A DNA stretch of 64,000 bases from Pseudomonas viridiflava (GTDB lineage: Bacteria > Pseudomonadota > Gammaproteobacteria > Pseudomonadales > Pseudomonadaceae). Location of the stretch: the NCBI RefSeq assembly GCF_900591205.1, contig NZ_UUPU01000085.1, forward strand, positions 124,001 to 188,000, given 5' to 3'. Position numbers and translations under genes: made by a program. Of the stretch, positions 17,049 to 26,000 are shown piece after piece. Numbering within the stretch: the first letter of the stretch is position 1; each line of letters starts with the position of its first letter. Under the pieces are notes generated by a model. The model was not told where the DNA came from and did no database searches. It worked only from the letters and a program-made list of their open reading frames with translations.

Positions 17049-18338
17049 GTGAGCAAGTCTCTGCAAGCCATTCGTGGCATGAACGACATCCTGCCGGAGC
17101 AGACGCCACTGTGGCGCTACTTCGAGAGTACGGTCGCGCGCCTGCTGGATAACTACGGTTACAAACAGATCCGCATGCCGATCGTCGAGTTCACCGAGCT
17201 GTTCAAACGCTCCATCGGTGAAGTGACCGACATCGTCGAAAAAGAGATGTACACCTTTGAAGACCGTAACGGCGACTCCCTGACCCTGCGTCCGGAAGGC
17301 ACTGCCGCGTGCGTGCGTGCCGTGCTTGAGCATGGCCTCACCGGTGGCGGCCAGCCGCAGAAGCTGTGGTACATCGGCCCGATGTTCCGTCACGAGCGCC
17401 CGCAAAAAGGCCGTTATCGCCAGTTCCACCAGATTGGCCTGGAAGTGTTCAACCTTGACGGTCCGGACATCGACGCCGAGCTGATCGTGCTGACCTGGCG
17501 CTTGTGGGGCATGCTGGGTATTCGCGACGCAGTTAAACTTGAGCTGAACAGCCTGGGCACCAGCGAATCCCGGGGCCGCTACCGCGAAGCCCTGGTGGAG
17601 TTCCTGTCTGCCCGTCTGGACAAGTTGGACGAAGACAGCCAGCGCCGTCTGAAAACCAACCCGTTGCGCGTGCTGGATACCAAGAACGCCGACACCCAAG
17701 CCGTGCTGGTCGACGCGCCGAAAATGGCCGACTACCTGGACGACGAATCCCGTACCCACTTCGAGGGCCTCAAGGCTCGCCTGGACGCGGCCGGGATTCC
17801 CTACGTGATCAACCCGAAACTGGTGCGCGGCCTCGATTACTACAGCAAGACCGTGTTCGAATGGGTCACCGATAAGCTCGGCGCCCAAGGCACCGTGTGT
17901 GCCGGGGGCCGTTACGACGGCCTGGTCGAGCAGATGGGCGGCAAGCCAACTACGGGCGTGGGTTTTGCCATGGGCATCGAGCGGCTGATACTGCTGCTGG
18001 AAACCCTGGAGCAGGTCCCCGAAGAAATCTCCCGTCAGGTGGATGTGTACCTGTGCGCCTTTGGCGAGGCCGCCGAACTGGCTGCCCTGGCCCTGAGCGA
18101 AAAAGTGCGCGACCAACTGCCGAACCTGCGCCTGCAGATCAATGCCGGCGCCGGCAGCTTCAAGAGCCAGTTCAAGAAGGCCGACAAGAGCGGTGCGCTG
18201 TATGCACTGATCCTCGGCGATGACGAATTGGCCCAGCAAGTGATAGGTTTCAAACCCCTGCGTGGCCAGGGCGAGCAACAGAACATTGCCTTTGATGCGC
18301 TCGCCGCGCACTTGGCCACCTGCGTCGTGCAGGGTTGA
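17049..18338 (+). CDS. hisS: Histidyl-tRNA synthetase
   Basis: HisS (429 aa) is a class II synthetase. Motif 1 begins near IRGMNDILPEQTPLWRYFE, motif 2 is MFRHERPQKGRYRQFHQ, the histidine-specific loop is LVRGLDYYSKTVFEW, and motif 3 is GVGFAMGIERL. The start is GTG at 17049 (SKSLQAIRGMND), the usual pseudomonad N terminus, preceded by AAGGA. Confidence 0.98.
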   Translation: MSKSLQAIRGMNDILPEQTPLWRYFESTVARLLDNYGYKQIRMPIVEFTELFKRSIGEVTDIVEKEMYTFEDRNGDSLTLRPEGTAACVRAVLEHGLTGGGQPQKLWYIGPMFRHERPQKGRYRQFHQIGLEVFNLDGPDIDAELIVLTWRLWGMLGIRDAVKLELNSLGTSESRGRYREALVEFLSARLDKLDEDSQRRLKTNPLRVLDTKNADTQAVLVDAPKMADYLDDESRTHFEGLKARLDAAGIPYVINPKLVRGLDYYSKTVFEWVTDKLGAQGTVCAGGRYDGLVEQMGGKPTTGVGFAMGIERLILLLETLEQVPEEISRQVDVYLCAFGEAAELAALALSEKVRDQLPNLRLQINAGAGSFKSQFKKADKSGALYALILGDDELAQQVIGFKPLRGQGEQQNIAFDALAAHLATCVVQG

Positions 18339-18379
18339 AGCTGTCGAACAGCCGAATTTAGCGATTAAGGAGTATTGGG

Positions 18380-19021
18380 GTGTCGAGTACTGATGATGAG
18401 CAGTTGGCCGAGTTCAAAGACTGGTGGCAGCGTAACGGCAAGCCTCTGGTTACTGGCGGTCTGCTGGCTTTAGTGGTGGTGTTCGGCTGGCAAGCCTGGA
18501 CCAAGTATCAGGCCAACCAGTCCCAGGGCGCCTCGATCCTCTATCAGCAATTGCTGGAAACCACGCTCACGCCTGACGGCAAGCCGGACCCTGCACAGGT
18601 TGCGGGCCTGGCCGGCAAGCTGAAAAACGAATTCGGCGGTAGCACCTACGCCCAATACGGTAGCCTGTTCGTCGCGAAAGTCGCGGTCGACACCGGCAAG
18701 CTGGATGATGCAGCCTCCGAACTGAAGGCCATTGCCGACAAGCCGACCAACCCGACCCTGGGTGAAATCGCACGTCAGCGTCTGGCTCAGGTGTTGGCGG
18801 CACAGAACAAGGCTGACGAAGCACTCAAACTGCTCGACGGCGATGCTGACAAGGCATTTGTAGCCACTCGCGAAGAGCTCAAGGGTGACCTGTTGGTCCA
18901 ATTGGGTCGTACCGACGAAGCCAATGCTGCGTACAAAAAAGCCAAGGCGGCGCTGTCTGATGAAGCGGCGGTCGGTGGCTTACAAATCAAGCTGGACGAC
19001 TTGGCCAAAGGGGATGCGTGA
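18380..19021 (+). CDS. YfgM-like tetratricopeptide ancillary translocon protein
   Basis: A 213-residue inner-membrane protein with a short cytoplasmic N terminus (STDDEQLAEFKDWWQRNGKPL), one membrane helix at about residues 24-40 (VTGGLLALVVVFGWQAW) and a periplasmic TPR-like domain. This is the YfgM family, which in E. coli binds the SecYEG-PpiD complex. It starts with GTG at 18380 after AAGGAG. Its position between hisS and bamB is the conserved one. The stop overlaps the chosen bamB start by 8 bases. Confidence 0.9.
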   Translation: MSSTDDEQLAEFKDWWQRNGKPLVTGGLLALVVVFGWQAWTKYQANQSQGASILYQQLLETTLTPDGKPDPAQVAGLAGKLKNEFGGSTYAQYGSLFVAKVAVDTGKLDDAASELKAIADKPTNPTLGEIARQRLAQVLAAQNKADEALKLLDGDADKAFVATREELKGDLLVQLGRTDEANAAYKKAKAALSDEAAVGGLQIKLDDLAKGDA

Positions 19022-20165
19022 CGTGATCCGTTGGAAACATGCAGCATTGCTGGCTCTGGCCGTTCTGGCCGCGGGTTGCAGCAGCAACAGTAAAAAAGAA
19101 CTGCCTCCGGCCGAGCTGACCAGCTTCAAGGAAGAAGTGGTCCTGCAAAAGCAATGGAGCCGCTCCATCGGTGACGGCCAGGGCGACACCTACAACATGT
19201 TGGTGCCGGCAATCGACGGTGACAACATTGTGGCCGCTGACGTAACCGGCGTGGTGATCTCCATGGATCGCCTGAACGGCGACGTGAAGTGGAAGAAAGA
19301 CCTTGAATTGCCAGTGTCCGGCGCCGTAGGCGTGGGTTATGGCCTGGTGATGCTCGGCACACTGAAGGGCGAAGTCGTGGCGCTGGATTCCAGCACCGGT
19401 GAAGAGAAATGGCGCGCTCGCGTGACCAGTGAAGTGCTCGCACCGCCTGCCACCAACGGCGATATCGTCGTGGTGCAAACCCAGGACGACCGTGTAATCG
19501 GCCTTGACGCCAGCACTGGCGAACAGCGCTGGTTATACGACAGCACCCCGGCGGTGCTGACCTTGCGCGGGACCAGTGGTCCGATTGTGACCAACAATCT
19601 GGCCGTTGCAGGTCTGTCGACCGGTAAAGTGGTCGCCCTGAATACCCAGAACGGCGTGCCAGCCTGGGAAACCCGTGTGGCTATACCGCAAGGTCGCTCC
19701 GAACTGGACCGTGTAGTGGACATCGACGGTGGCTTGCTGCTGTCGGGTGAAACCCTCTACGTCGCCACGTATCAGGGCCGCGTTGCCGCACTGGATCTGC
19801 AGAGCGGCCGCGTCAACTGGCAGCGTGATGCTTCCAGCTACGCCGGTGTCGCCCAAGGGTTTGGCAGCGTCTATGTAAGCCTGGCGTCCGGCACCGTTGA
19901 AAGTGTCGACGAGCGTTCCACCACTGCACTGTGGAGCAACGACTCGCTGGCTCGCCGTCAACTGTCGGCACCGGAAGTATTCTCCAGCTACGTAGCGGTA
20001 GGCGACTTCGAAGGCTACCTGCACCTGCTGAGCCAGGTGGACGGTCGCTTTGTAGGTCGTGAGCGTATCGACAGCGACGGTCTGCGTGCCCGTCCGCTGG
20101 TTGTGGGTAACATGCTTTATGTGTTTGGCAACAGCGGCAAGCTGGAAGCCCTGACCATCAAGTAA
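19014..20165 (+). CDS. bamB: Outer membrane assembly lipoprotein BamB
   Basis: BamB (about 383 aa) is the eight-bladed beta-propeller lipoprotein of the BAM complex, scaffolding BamA during insertion of outer-membrane proteins. The signal peptide ends in the lipobox VLAAGCSS. PQQ-like blade repeats are visible, such as VVALDSSTGEEKWRARV, VIGLDASTGEQRWLYDS and VAALDLQSGRVNWQRD. The start is ATG at 19014 (MRDVIRWKHAALL), overlapping the end of the YfgM-like gene; GTG at 19023 is a plausible alternative. Confidence 0.94.
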   Translation: MRDVIRWKHAALLALAVLAAGCSSNSKKELPPAELTSFKEEVVLQKQWSRSIGDGQGDTYNMLVPAIDGDNIVAADVTGVVISMDRLNGDVKWKKDLELPVSGAVGVGYGLVMLGTLKGEVVALDSSTGEEKWRARVTSEVLAPPATNGDIVVVQTQDDRVIGLDASTGEQRWLYDSTPAVLTLRGTSGPIVTNNLAVAGLSTGKVVALNTQNGVPAWETRVAIPQGRSELDRVVDIDGGLLLSGETLYVATYQGRVAALDLQSGRVNWQRDASSYAGVAQGFGSVYVSLASGTVESVDERSTTALWSNDSLARRQLSAPEVFSSYVAVGDFEGYLHLLSQVDGRFVGRERIDSDGLRARPLVVGNMLYVFGNSGKLEALTIK

Positions 20166-20243
20166 GAACTATGCTTGGGGTAACACCCAGGCGGCCCCGC
20201 TTTGGCGGGGCATGCGGCATTTGAATATGCTGCCCCGAGCACC

Positions 20244-20275
20244 AGCCGCTGCCATGCAGCGGCTTTTGTATTTTC
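20244..20275 (+). terminator. Intrinsic terminator between bamB and der
   Basis: Stem AGCCGCTG/CAGCGGCT (20244-20251 with 20257-20264) is followed by TTTGTATTTT. A second GC-only hairpin at 20194-20211 (GCCCCGC/GCGGGGC) lacks a T tract. Partial termination before der is possible. Confidence 0.65.
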
Positions 20276-20299
20276 TGAAATAACGAAGTGGAGAGCCGC

Positions 20300-21769
20300 A
20301 TGGTTCCCGTAATCGCCCTGGTGGGCCGACCTAACGTCGGCAAGTCCACCTTGTTCAACCGCCTGACCAGGACTCGCGACGCAATCGTCGGCGACTTGTC
20401 CGGTCTGACCCGTGATCGCCAATACGGTGAGGCAAAGTGGCAAGGGCGCTCCTACATTATCGTCGACACCGGTGGTATCTCCGGTGACGAGCATGGCATG
20501 GACGAAAAAATGGCCGAGCAGTCGCTGCTGGCCATTGAAGAAGCTGATGTCGTGTTGTTCCTGGTGGACGCCCGTGCGGGCTATACCGCTGCCGACCAGA
20601 TGATTGGCGAGCACCTGCGCAAGCGCAACAAGCGTTCCTATCTGGTCGCCAACAAGATCGACAACATTGATCCTGAGGCGGCCCGTGCCGAATTCAGCCC
20701 GATGGGCCTGGGCGATGCAATCCCGGTCGCCGGTGCGCATGGTCGCGGCATCACCCAGATGCTGGAAATCGCCCTGCGCGACTTCCCCAAGGATGACGTC
20801 GAGGAAGAAGAGGGCGAAGAAGAAATCGTTGCCGAAGGTGAGGAAGCCAAGCGCATTCCTGGCCCAAGCGAAAAAGACGGGATCAAGATTGCCATCATCG
20901 GCCGCCCGAACGTGGGCAAGTCGACCCTGGTTAACCGCATGCTCGGTGAAGACCGGGTTATCGTGTACGACCAGCCCGGCACCACCCGTGACAGTATCTA
21001 TATCCCGTTCGAGCGTAACGACGAGAAGTACACGCTGATCGACACCGCCGGTGTGCGCAAGCGCGGCAAGATCCACGAGGAAGTTGAAAAGTTCTCGGTG
21101 GTCAAAACCCTGCAGGCGATCAAAGACGCCAACGTGGTGATCTTCGTGATGGACGCCCGGGAAGGCGTGGTGGACCACGACCTCAACTTGCTGGGCTTTG
21201 CCCTGGAAGCCGGTCGCGCCCTGGTGATCGCGATCAACAAGTGGGACGGCATGACGCCAAGCGAGCGCGATTTCGTCAAGATCGAGCTGCAGCGTCGCCT
21301 GTTCTTTGTCGAGTTCGCTGATATCCACTTTATCTCGGCACTGCACGGCACCGGCGTGGGCAACCTCTACGCGTCCGTACAGAACTCGTTCAAGTCCGCG
21401 GTCACCCGCTGGCCAACCAACCGTCTGACCCAGATTCTCGAAGACGCGGTTGGCGAGCACGCACCGCCGATGGTCAACAACCGTCGGATCAAACTGCGTT
21501 ACGCCCACTTGGGTGGTGCCAACCCGCCGATTATCGTGATCCACGGTAACCAGATCGAGAAGGTGCCTAAATCCTATGTGCGTTACCTGGAAAACACCTA
21601 CCGCCGTGTCTTGAAACTGGTCGGTACGCCGATCCGTATCGAGTTCAAGGGTGGCGAGAACCCATACGAAGGCAACAAGAACACCTTGACTGACCGTCAG
21701 GTGAACAAGAAGCGTCGTTTGATGACTCACCACAAGAAGGCCGACAAGAAGCGCCGCGATAAGAAATAG
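20300..21769 (+). CDS. der: Ribosome-assembly GTPase Der (EngA)
   Basis: Der (489 aa) carries two tandem GTPase domains needed for 50S ribosome maturation. P-loops are GRPNVGKSTLFNRL near residue 8 and GRPNVGKSTLVNRM near 202, with DTAGV/DTGGI switch motifs and NKWDG. An acidic linker (EEEEGEEEIVAEGEE) joins them, and a KH-like domain with a Lys/Arg-rich tail ends the protein. ATG at 20300 is the family start; a GTG four codons upstream is also open. Confidence 0.98.
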   Translation: MVPVIALVGRPNVGKSTLFNRLTRTRDAIVGDLSGLTRDRQYGEAKWQGRSYIIVDTGGISGDEHGMDEKMAEQSLLAIEEADVVLFLVDARAGYTAADQMIGEHLRKRNKRSYLVANKIDNIDPEAARAEFSPMGLGDAIPVAGAHGRGITQMLEIALRDFPKDDVEEEEGEEEIVAEGEEAKRIPGPSEKDGIKIAIIGRPNVGKSTLVNRMLGEDRVIVYDQPGTTRDSIYIPFERNDEKYTLIDTAGVRKRGKIHEEVEKFSVVKTLQAIKDANVVIFVMDAREGVVDHDLNLLGFALEAGRALVIAINKWDGMTPSERDFVKIELQRRLFFVEFADIHFISALHGTGVGNLYASVQNSFKSAVTRWPTNRLTQILEDAVGEHAPPMVNNRRIKLRYAHLGGANPPIIVIHGNQIEKVPKSYVRYLENTYRRVLKLVGTPIRIEFKGGENPYEGNKNTLTDRQVNKKRRLMTHHKKADKKRRDKK

Positions 21770-21780
21770 CCGCAGCGTCA

Positions 21781-21889
21781 AGTTGTAAGCTACAAGCTGC
21801 AAGAAAGGGCTCTTTTTGAGCCCTTTTTTGTGCCTGGTGGATTGCTGGCTTGACCTGCTCGCAGCTTGCAGCTTAAAACTTGCAGCTCA
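21781..21889. repeat. Imperfect inverted repeat pair flanking the der terminator
   Basis: GCTACAAGCTGCAAG near 21789-21803 and GCAGCTTGCAGCTTAAAAC near 21862-21880 are partly inverted copies (10 bases CTTGCAGCTT match exactly) on either side of the der terminator. They resemble short 'AGCTTGCAGCT' intergenic repeats of pseudomonads; the identity is inferred from pattern only. Confidence 0.5.
21805..21829 (+). terminator. Intrinsic terminator after der
   Basis: Stem AAGGGCTC/GAGCCCTT (21805-21812 with 21818-21825), loop TTTTT, followed by a T-rich tail. Confidence 0.85.
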
Positions 21890-21905
21890 CCCGAAGGGGG
21901 CTCCC

Positions 21906-23054
21906 ATGATCACCAGTAAGCTGCCGAATGTCGGCACCACTATCTTCACCACCATGTCGCAACTCGCTGCCGAAACCGGCGCGCTCAACCTGTCCCAGGG
22001 CTTTCCCGACTTCAACGGCCCCCAGGCGTTGCTCGACGCCGTGGGCAAACATATCGCCCTCGGCCATAACCAGTACGCGCCGATGACCGGCCTGCCGGTG
22101 TTGCGTCAGCAAGTGGCAGCCAAGATCGCCCGCAGCTATGGCGCCACGGTGAATGCCGACAGCGAAGTGACCATCACCCCTGGCGCCACCGAGGCAATCT
22201 TCTGCGCGATCCAGGCCGTAATCCGTAGCGGCGATGAAGTCATCGTGTTCGACCCCTGCTACGACAGCTATGAGCCCTCGGTAGAGCTGGCCGGTGGCCG
22301 CTGCGTGCATGTGCAATTGAGCCTGCAAGGCTTTGCGCTGGACTTCGAAAAAATCGAGGCCGCGCTCTCACCGCGCACGCGCATGATCATCCTCAACACC
22401 CCGCACAACCCCACCGGCGCGCTGATCAGCCGCGCCGAGCTGGACCAGTTGGCCGACCTGATCCGCGACCGCGATATCTACCTGGTCAGCGATGAGGTCT
22501 ATGAACACTTGGTGTTCGACGGCGTGCCTCATGTCAGCGTGCTGGCCCACCAAGAGCTGTATCAACGTGCGTTCGTGGTCAGCTCGTTCGGCAAGACGTA
22601 CCACGTGACCGGCTGGAAAACCGGCTACGTGGTCGCGCCACCCGCCCTGACCGCCGAACTGCGCAAGGTGCATCAATACGTCAACTTCTGCGGCGTGACC
22701 CCGTTGCAGTACGCTTTGGCTGACTTCATGGCCGAACACCCGGAACACGTCGATGAATTGCCGGCCTTTTATCAGGCCAAGCGCGATGTGTTCTGCGACC
22801 TGCTGGCGCCGTCGCGCTTCAGCTTTACCCGGGTGACCGGCACCTACTTCCAACTGGTGGATTACTCACAGATTCGCCCGGACCTGGATGACGTCGCCAT
22901 GTCACTGTGGATGACCCGCGAGCACGGTGTGGCGACGATTCCGGTCTCGGTGTTCTACCAGAACCCACCCCAAGGCCAGCGCCTGGTGCGCCTGTGCTTT
23001 GCCAAACGCGAGGAGACGCTGCAACAAGCAGCCGAGAAACTATGCGTGATCTGA
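21906..23054 (+). CDS. Methionine/glutamine aminotransferase (YbdL type, PLP)
   Basis: A class I/II PLP aminotransferase of 382 residues. It starts MITSKLPNVGTTIFTTMSQL and has LSQGFPDFNGP, HNQYAPMTGLPVLR, NTPHNPTGALI and the PLP lysine in SSFGKTYHVTGWKTGY. These match the YbdL/kynurenine-aminotransferase-like group, which transaminates ketomethiobutyrate and other 2-oxo acids. The ATG at 21906 (after GGGGGCTCCC) is preferred to the long upstream open frame. It overlaps the next gene, an omega-amidase, by 13 bases, supporting a paired role in glutamine-linked transamination or methionine salvage. Confidence 0.88.
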   Translation: MITSKLPNVGTTIFTTMSQLAAETGALNLSQGFPDFNGPQALLDAVGKHIALGHNQYAPMTGLPVLRQQVAAKIARSYGATVNADSEVTITPGATEAIFCAIQAVIRSGDEVIVFDPCYDSYEPSVELAGGRCVHVQLSLQGFALDFEKIEAALSPRTRMIILNTPHNPTGALISRAELDQLADLIRDRDIYLVSDEVYEHLVFDGVPHVSVLAHQELYQRAFVVSSFGKTYHVTGWKTGYVVAPPALTAELRKVHQYVNFCGVTPLQYALADFMAEHPEHVDELPAFYQAKRDVFCDLLAPSRFSFTRVTGTYFQLVDYSQIRPDLDDVAMSLWMTREHGVATIPVSVFYQNPPQGQRLVRLCFAKREETLQQAAEKLCVI

Positions 23055-23833
23055 CTGCATTGCCTGACCTGAATATCGCCCTGGTCCAGACCAGCCTGGC
23101 CTGGCACGACCGCCAGGCCAATCTCGAACATTTCGAACTGCTGCTGGAGCAGGCCAAGGGCGCCGACCTGATTGTATTGCCGGAGATGTTCACCACCGGG
23201 TTCTCCATGGCGTCAGAAACCCTCGCCGAGCCGGAAAACGGCCCGGCTCACCGCTGGCTGCAAGCCCAGGCGGCAAAGTACCACGCGGTGATCACCGGCA
23301 GCGTGATCATCCGGGCCGCCGACGGCAGCCACCGCAACCGCCTGCTGTGGGCGCGGCCGGACGGTGAGGTGCTGCATTACGACAAGCGCCATCTGTTTCG
23401 TATGGCGGGTGAGCATGACCATTACACACCGGGCGAACGCCAGGTGCAGTTTGAATTGAAGGGTTGGCGCATTCGCCCGCTGATTTGCTACGACCTGCGC
23501 TTTCCGGTGTGGAGCCGTGATGCACAGGACACCGACCTGCTGCTGTATACCGCCAACTGGCCGGGTGCGCGGCGTCATCACTGGAACCGCCTGTTGCCGG
23601 CGCGGGCCATCGAGAACCTGTGCTATGTGGCGGCGGTGAATCGGGTGGGCACGGACGGCAAGGGTTTTGCCTACACGGGAGACAGCCAGGTGCTGGATTT
23701 CCAGGGTGAGACTTTGCTGAGTGCGGGGGAGGCGGATGGGGTATTTCAGGTGTGCCTGAATGCGGCGGAATTGGCGGCGTATCGCACTAAGTTTCCGGCG
23801 AACCTGGATGCTGATCGCTTTCAGTTCGTCTGA
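23042..23833 (+). CDS. Omega-amidase (YafV/Nit2-like, nitrilase superfamily)
   Basis: A 263-residue carbon-nitrogen hydrolase. The Glu-Lys-Cys catalytic triad is visible in IVLPEMFTTGFSM, HYDKRHLFRM and RPLICYDLRFPVW, and the last is typical of YafV-type omega-amidases that hydrolyse 2-oxoglutaramate or 2-oxosuccinamate. ATG at 23042 lies inside the end of the aminotransferase gene, so translation is likely coupled. The frame is open far upstream but that is the other-frame reading of the aminotransferase. Confidence 0.9.
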   Translation: MRDLTALPDLNIALVQTSLAWHDRQANLEHFELLLEQAKGADLIVLPEMFTTGFSMASETLAEPENGPAHRWLQAQAAKYHAVITGSVIIRAADGSHRNRLLWARPDGEVLHYDKRHLFRMAGEHDHYTPGERQVQFELKGWRIRPLICYDLRFPVWSRDAQDTDLLLYTANWPGARRHHWNRLLPARAIENLCYVAAVNRVGTDGKGFAYTGDSQVLDFQGETLLSAGEADGVFQVCLNAAELAAYRTKFPANLDADRFQFV

Positions 23834-23841
23834 TACACCGT

Positions 23842-23910
23842 TATCGCGGGCAAGCCCGCTCCCACAGGTGAATGCATTCCAAATGTGGGAGCGGGCTTGC
23901 CCGCGATGAG
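23842..23910. repeat. REPIN: closely spaced inverted REP pair
   Basis: ATCGCGGGCAAGCCCGCTCC and its mirror GGAGCGGGCTTGCCCGCGAT are separated by only about 25 bases. Confidence 0.9.
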
Positions 23911-23944
23911 GCCCCTCCAGAAAGCACATTTTCAAAGCCCAACA

Positions 23945-23978
23945 AAAAGGCCCCTGGATTCTCACCCAGGGGCCTTTT
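23945..23978. terminator. Bidirectional terminator between omega-amidase gene and leuA
   Basis: A perfect 13-bp stem (23945-23957 with 23966-23978) starts in AAAA and ends in TTTT, serving the two convergent genes. Confidence 0.85.
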
Positions 23979-23997
23979 GCATTTCAGCGGTAAGTGC

Positions 23998-25677
23998 TTA
24001 CGCCGCTTTCGCTTCCTGCTGGCTCAGCGAGCGGTTCAGCGCACTGAACAGCGCCTTGAAGCTGGCCGTGGTGATGTTTTCATCAATGCCCACGCCATGC
24101 ACCGGGCGTTCGCCATTCACACGCAGCTCAATGTAGGCCGCCGCCTTGGCGTTGGTGCCTGCACCGATGGCATGTTCGTTGTAGTCCATGATCTCTACGC
24201 CAATCGGCAGGCCGGCCACCAGCGCTTCCAAGGCGCCGTTACCTTTGCCTTTCCAGTGCAGGTTGGTTTCGCCCTGGCCCTTGCCCGAGACTTCTACCTC
24301 GACAAAACTGTTGCCGTTTTCTTCCTGCAGGCGATGGCTGACCAGCGCGTACGGGGTGTTGGCTTGCAGGTATTCCCGCTGCAGCAAGGCGTAGATCTGC
24401 GGCGCGGTCATTTCCAGGCCCACGCGGTCGGTTTCGGCCTGTACCACCTGGCTGAACTCGATCTGCATGCGACGCGGCAAGCTGATGTCGTATTCCTGCT
24501 CCAGCAGGTAGGCGATGCCGCCTTTGCCCGACTGGCTGTTCACGCGGATCACCGCCTCGTAGCTGCGGCCAATGTCGGCTGGGTCGATCGGCAAGTACGG
24601 CACTTCCCAGAGCGCATCGGCTTTCTGCTGGGTAAAACCCTTGCGGATTGCGTCCTGGTGGGAGCCGGAGAACGCGGTGTGCACCAGGTCGCCAACGTAC
24701 GGGTGGCGTGGGTGCACCTGAATCTGGTTGCATTCCTCGACAACTTTGCGCACGCCGTCGATGTCGGAAAAGTCCAGCTGCGGGTCGAGGCCCTGGGTGT
24801 ACATGTTCAGTGCCACGGTGACCAGGTCGACGTTACCGGTACGCTCGCCGTTACCGAACAGGCAGCCTTCGACGCGGTCGGCGCCGGCCATCAGGCCCAG
24901 CTCGGTGGCGGCCACGCCGGTGCCACGGTCGTTGTGGGTGTGCAGGCTGATGATCACGCTGTCACGACGGTTGATATGGCGACCGAACCACTCGATCTGG
25001 TCGGCATAGATGTTCGGCGTGGCGCACTCCACAGTGGCCGGCAGGTTGAGGATCATCTTGTGTTCAGGCGTCGGGTTCCACACCTCGATCACCGCGTCAC
25101 AGACTTCCTTGGCGAACTCCAGCTCAGTGGCGCTGAAGGTCTCCGGGGAGTATTCGAAGGTCCACTGGGTTTCCGGCTGCTGAGCGGCGTATTTGACGAA
25201 CAGCTTGGCAGCGTTGACCGCGATGGCCTTGATGCCTTCCTTGTCCTGGTTGAACACGATGCGGCGGAACGACGGCGAGGTGGCGTTATACAAGTGCACG
25301 ATGGCCTTTTTGGCGCCGCGCAGCGATTCGAAGGTGCGTGCGATCAAGTCTTCACGGCCCTGGGTCAGCACCTGGATAGTGGTGTCCTCGGGGATGTGGT
25401 TGTCTTCGATCAGGGTACGCACAAAGTCGAAGTCGGTTTGCGAAGCGGCCGGGAACGAGGCTTCGATTTCTTTCACACCAACAGCAACCAGAGTCTTCCA
25501 GAAACGCAGCTTTTTCACCGCGTCCATCGGTTCGATCAGCGACTGGTTGCCATCACGCAGGTCGGAGCTGCACCAGATCGGCGCCTCGGTGATGGTTTTC
25601 GACGGCCAAGTGCGGTCCGGGATGTCGATAGTCGGGAACGCGCGGTACTTCGAAGACGGGTCTTTGAGCATGCTCAT
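23998..25677 (-). CDS. leuA: 2-isopropylmalate synthase LeuA
   Basis: LeuA (559 aa) condenses acetyl-CoA with 2-oxoisovalerate, the committed step of leucine synthesis, and is feedback-inhibited by leucine. It is the long form found in pseudomonads and actinobacteria. The TIM barrel contains the metal-site motif WCSSDLRDGNQSL, then SLHTHNDRGTGVAATELGLMAG and GNGERTGNVDL. The C-terminal LeuA dimer/allosteric domain covers roughly residues 430-559. The start used is 25677 (MSMLKDPSSKYRAFP). Upstream on the same strand is a small leucine-rich open frame that may regulate it. Confidence 0.97.
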   Translation of the reverse strand: MSMLKDPSSKYRAFPTIDIPDRTWPSKTITEAPIWCSSDLRDGNQSLIEPMDAVKKLRFWKTLVAVGVKEIEASFPAASQTDFDFVRTLIEDNHIPEDTTIQVLTQGREDLIARTFESLRGAKKAIVHLYNATSPSFRRIVFNQDKEGIKAIAVNAAKLFVKYAAQQPETQWTFEYSPETFSATELEFAKEVCDAVIEVWNPTPEHKMILNLPATVECATPNIYADQIEWFGRHINRRDSVIISLHTHNDRGTGVAATELGLMAGADRVEGCLFGNGERTGNVDLVTVALNMYTQGLDPQLDFSDIDGVRKVVEECNQIQVHPRHPYVGDLVHTAFSGSHQDAIRKGFTQQKADALWEVPYLPIDPADIGRSYEAVIRVNSQSGKGGIAYLLEQEYDISLPRRMQIEFSQVVQAETDRVGLEMTAPQIYALLQREYLQANTPYALVSHRLQEENGNSFVEVEVSGKGQGETNLHWKGKGNGALEALVAGLPIGVEIMDYNEHAIGAGTNAKAAAYIELRVNGERPVHGVGIDENITTASFKALFSALNRSLSQQEAKAA

Positions 25678-25765
25678 CGGGAAATCCTTTGTTGTAGGGG
25701 CCGAGAAAAGGCGGCCTGCCGTGTAACTATTTTTGGGAATGACGCTTTGGACGAGGCAGATCGTT

Positions 25766-25843
25766 TCAGCCTGGCAGTCGTGCGCTGACGAGGCACAGGC
25801 TGCGGTGCTGGCGGAGCTGAATGAGGGTGTGAGAGGTTTTCAT
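25766..25843 (-). CDS. Candidate leucine leader peptide upstream of leuA
   Basis: A 25-codon open frame starts with ATG at 25843 and stops 88 bases before leuA. Five of its codons are leucine (CTC or CTG), including the run LCL and a late RLPG. A short GC hairpin (GGCCG/CGGCC) lies between it and leuA, about where an attenuator would be expected. No classic run of leucine codons is present, so a chance frame remains possible. Evidence is position, composition and the downstream hairpin only. Confidence 0.4.
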   Translation of the reverse strand: MKTSHTLIQLRQHRSLCLVSARLPG

Positions 25844-25921
25844 AAGCTCAACCCTAACCGCCGGGGTGAAAGATGGCAAGCAGTCGAGAAAAATTGAGAT
25901 AAGTTCTGCTATTGGCGTGGG

Positions 25922-25993
25922 AAACCAGATTTTATGGTGGTTAATTGTCTTGGGGCTGGTTTTAATTGCGCGCCCGTTATCGACCGCGCAATT
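25922..25993. promoter_or_regulatory. Region between leuA leader and M23 peptidase gene: inverted repeats
   Basis: Two inverted repeats lie in this AT-richer stretch: AAACCAG (25922-25928) with CTGGTTT (25956-25962), and AATTGCGCG (25964-25972) with CGCGCAATT (25985-25993). The second directly follows the peptidase stop on the minus strand but lacks a T tract, so it is only a weak terminator candidate. The first could be an operator for leuA. Both roles are inferred. Confidence 0.35.
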
Positions 25994-26000
25994 ACATCAT

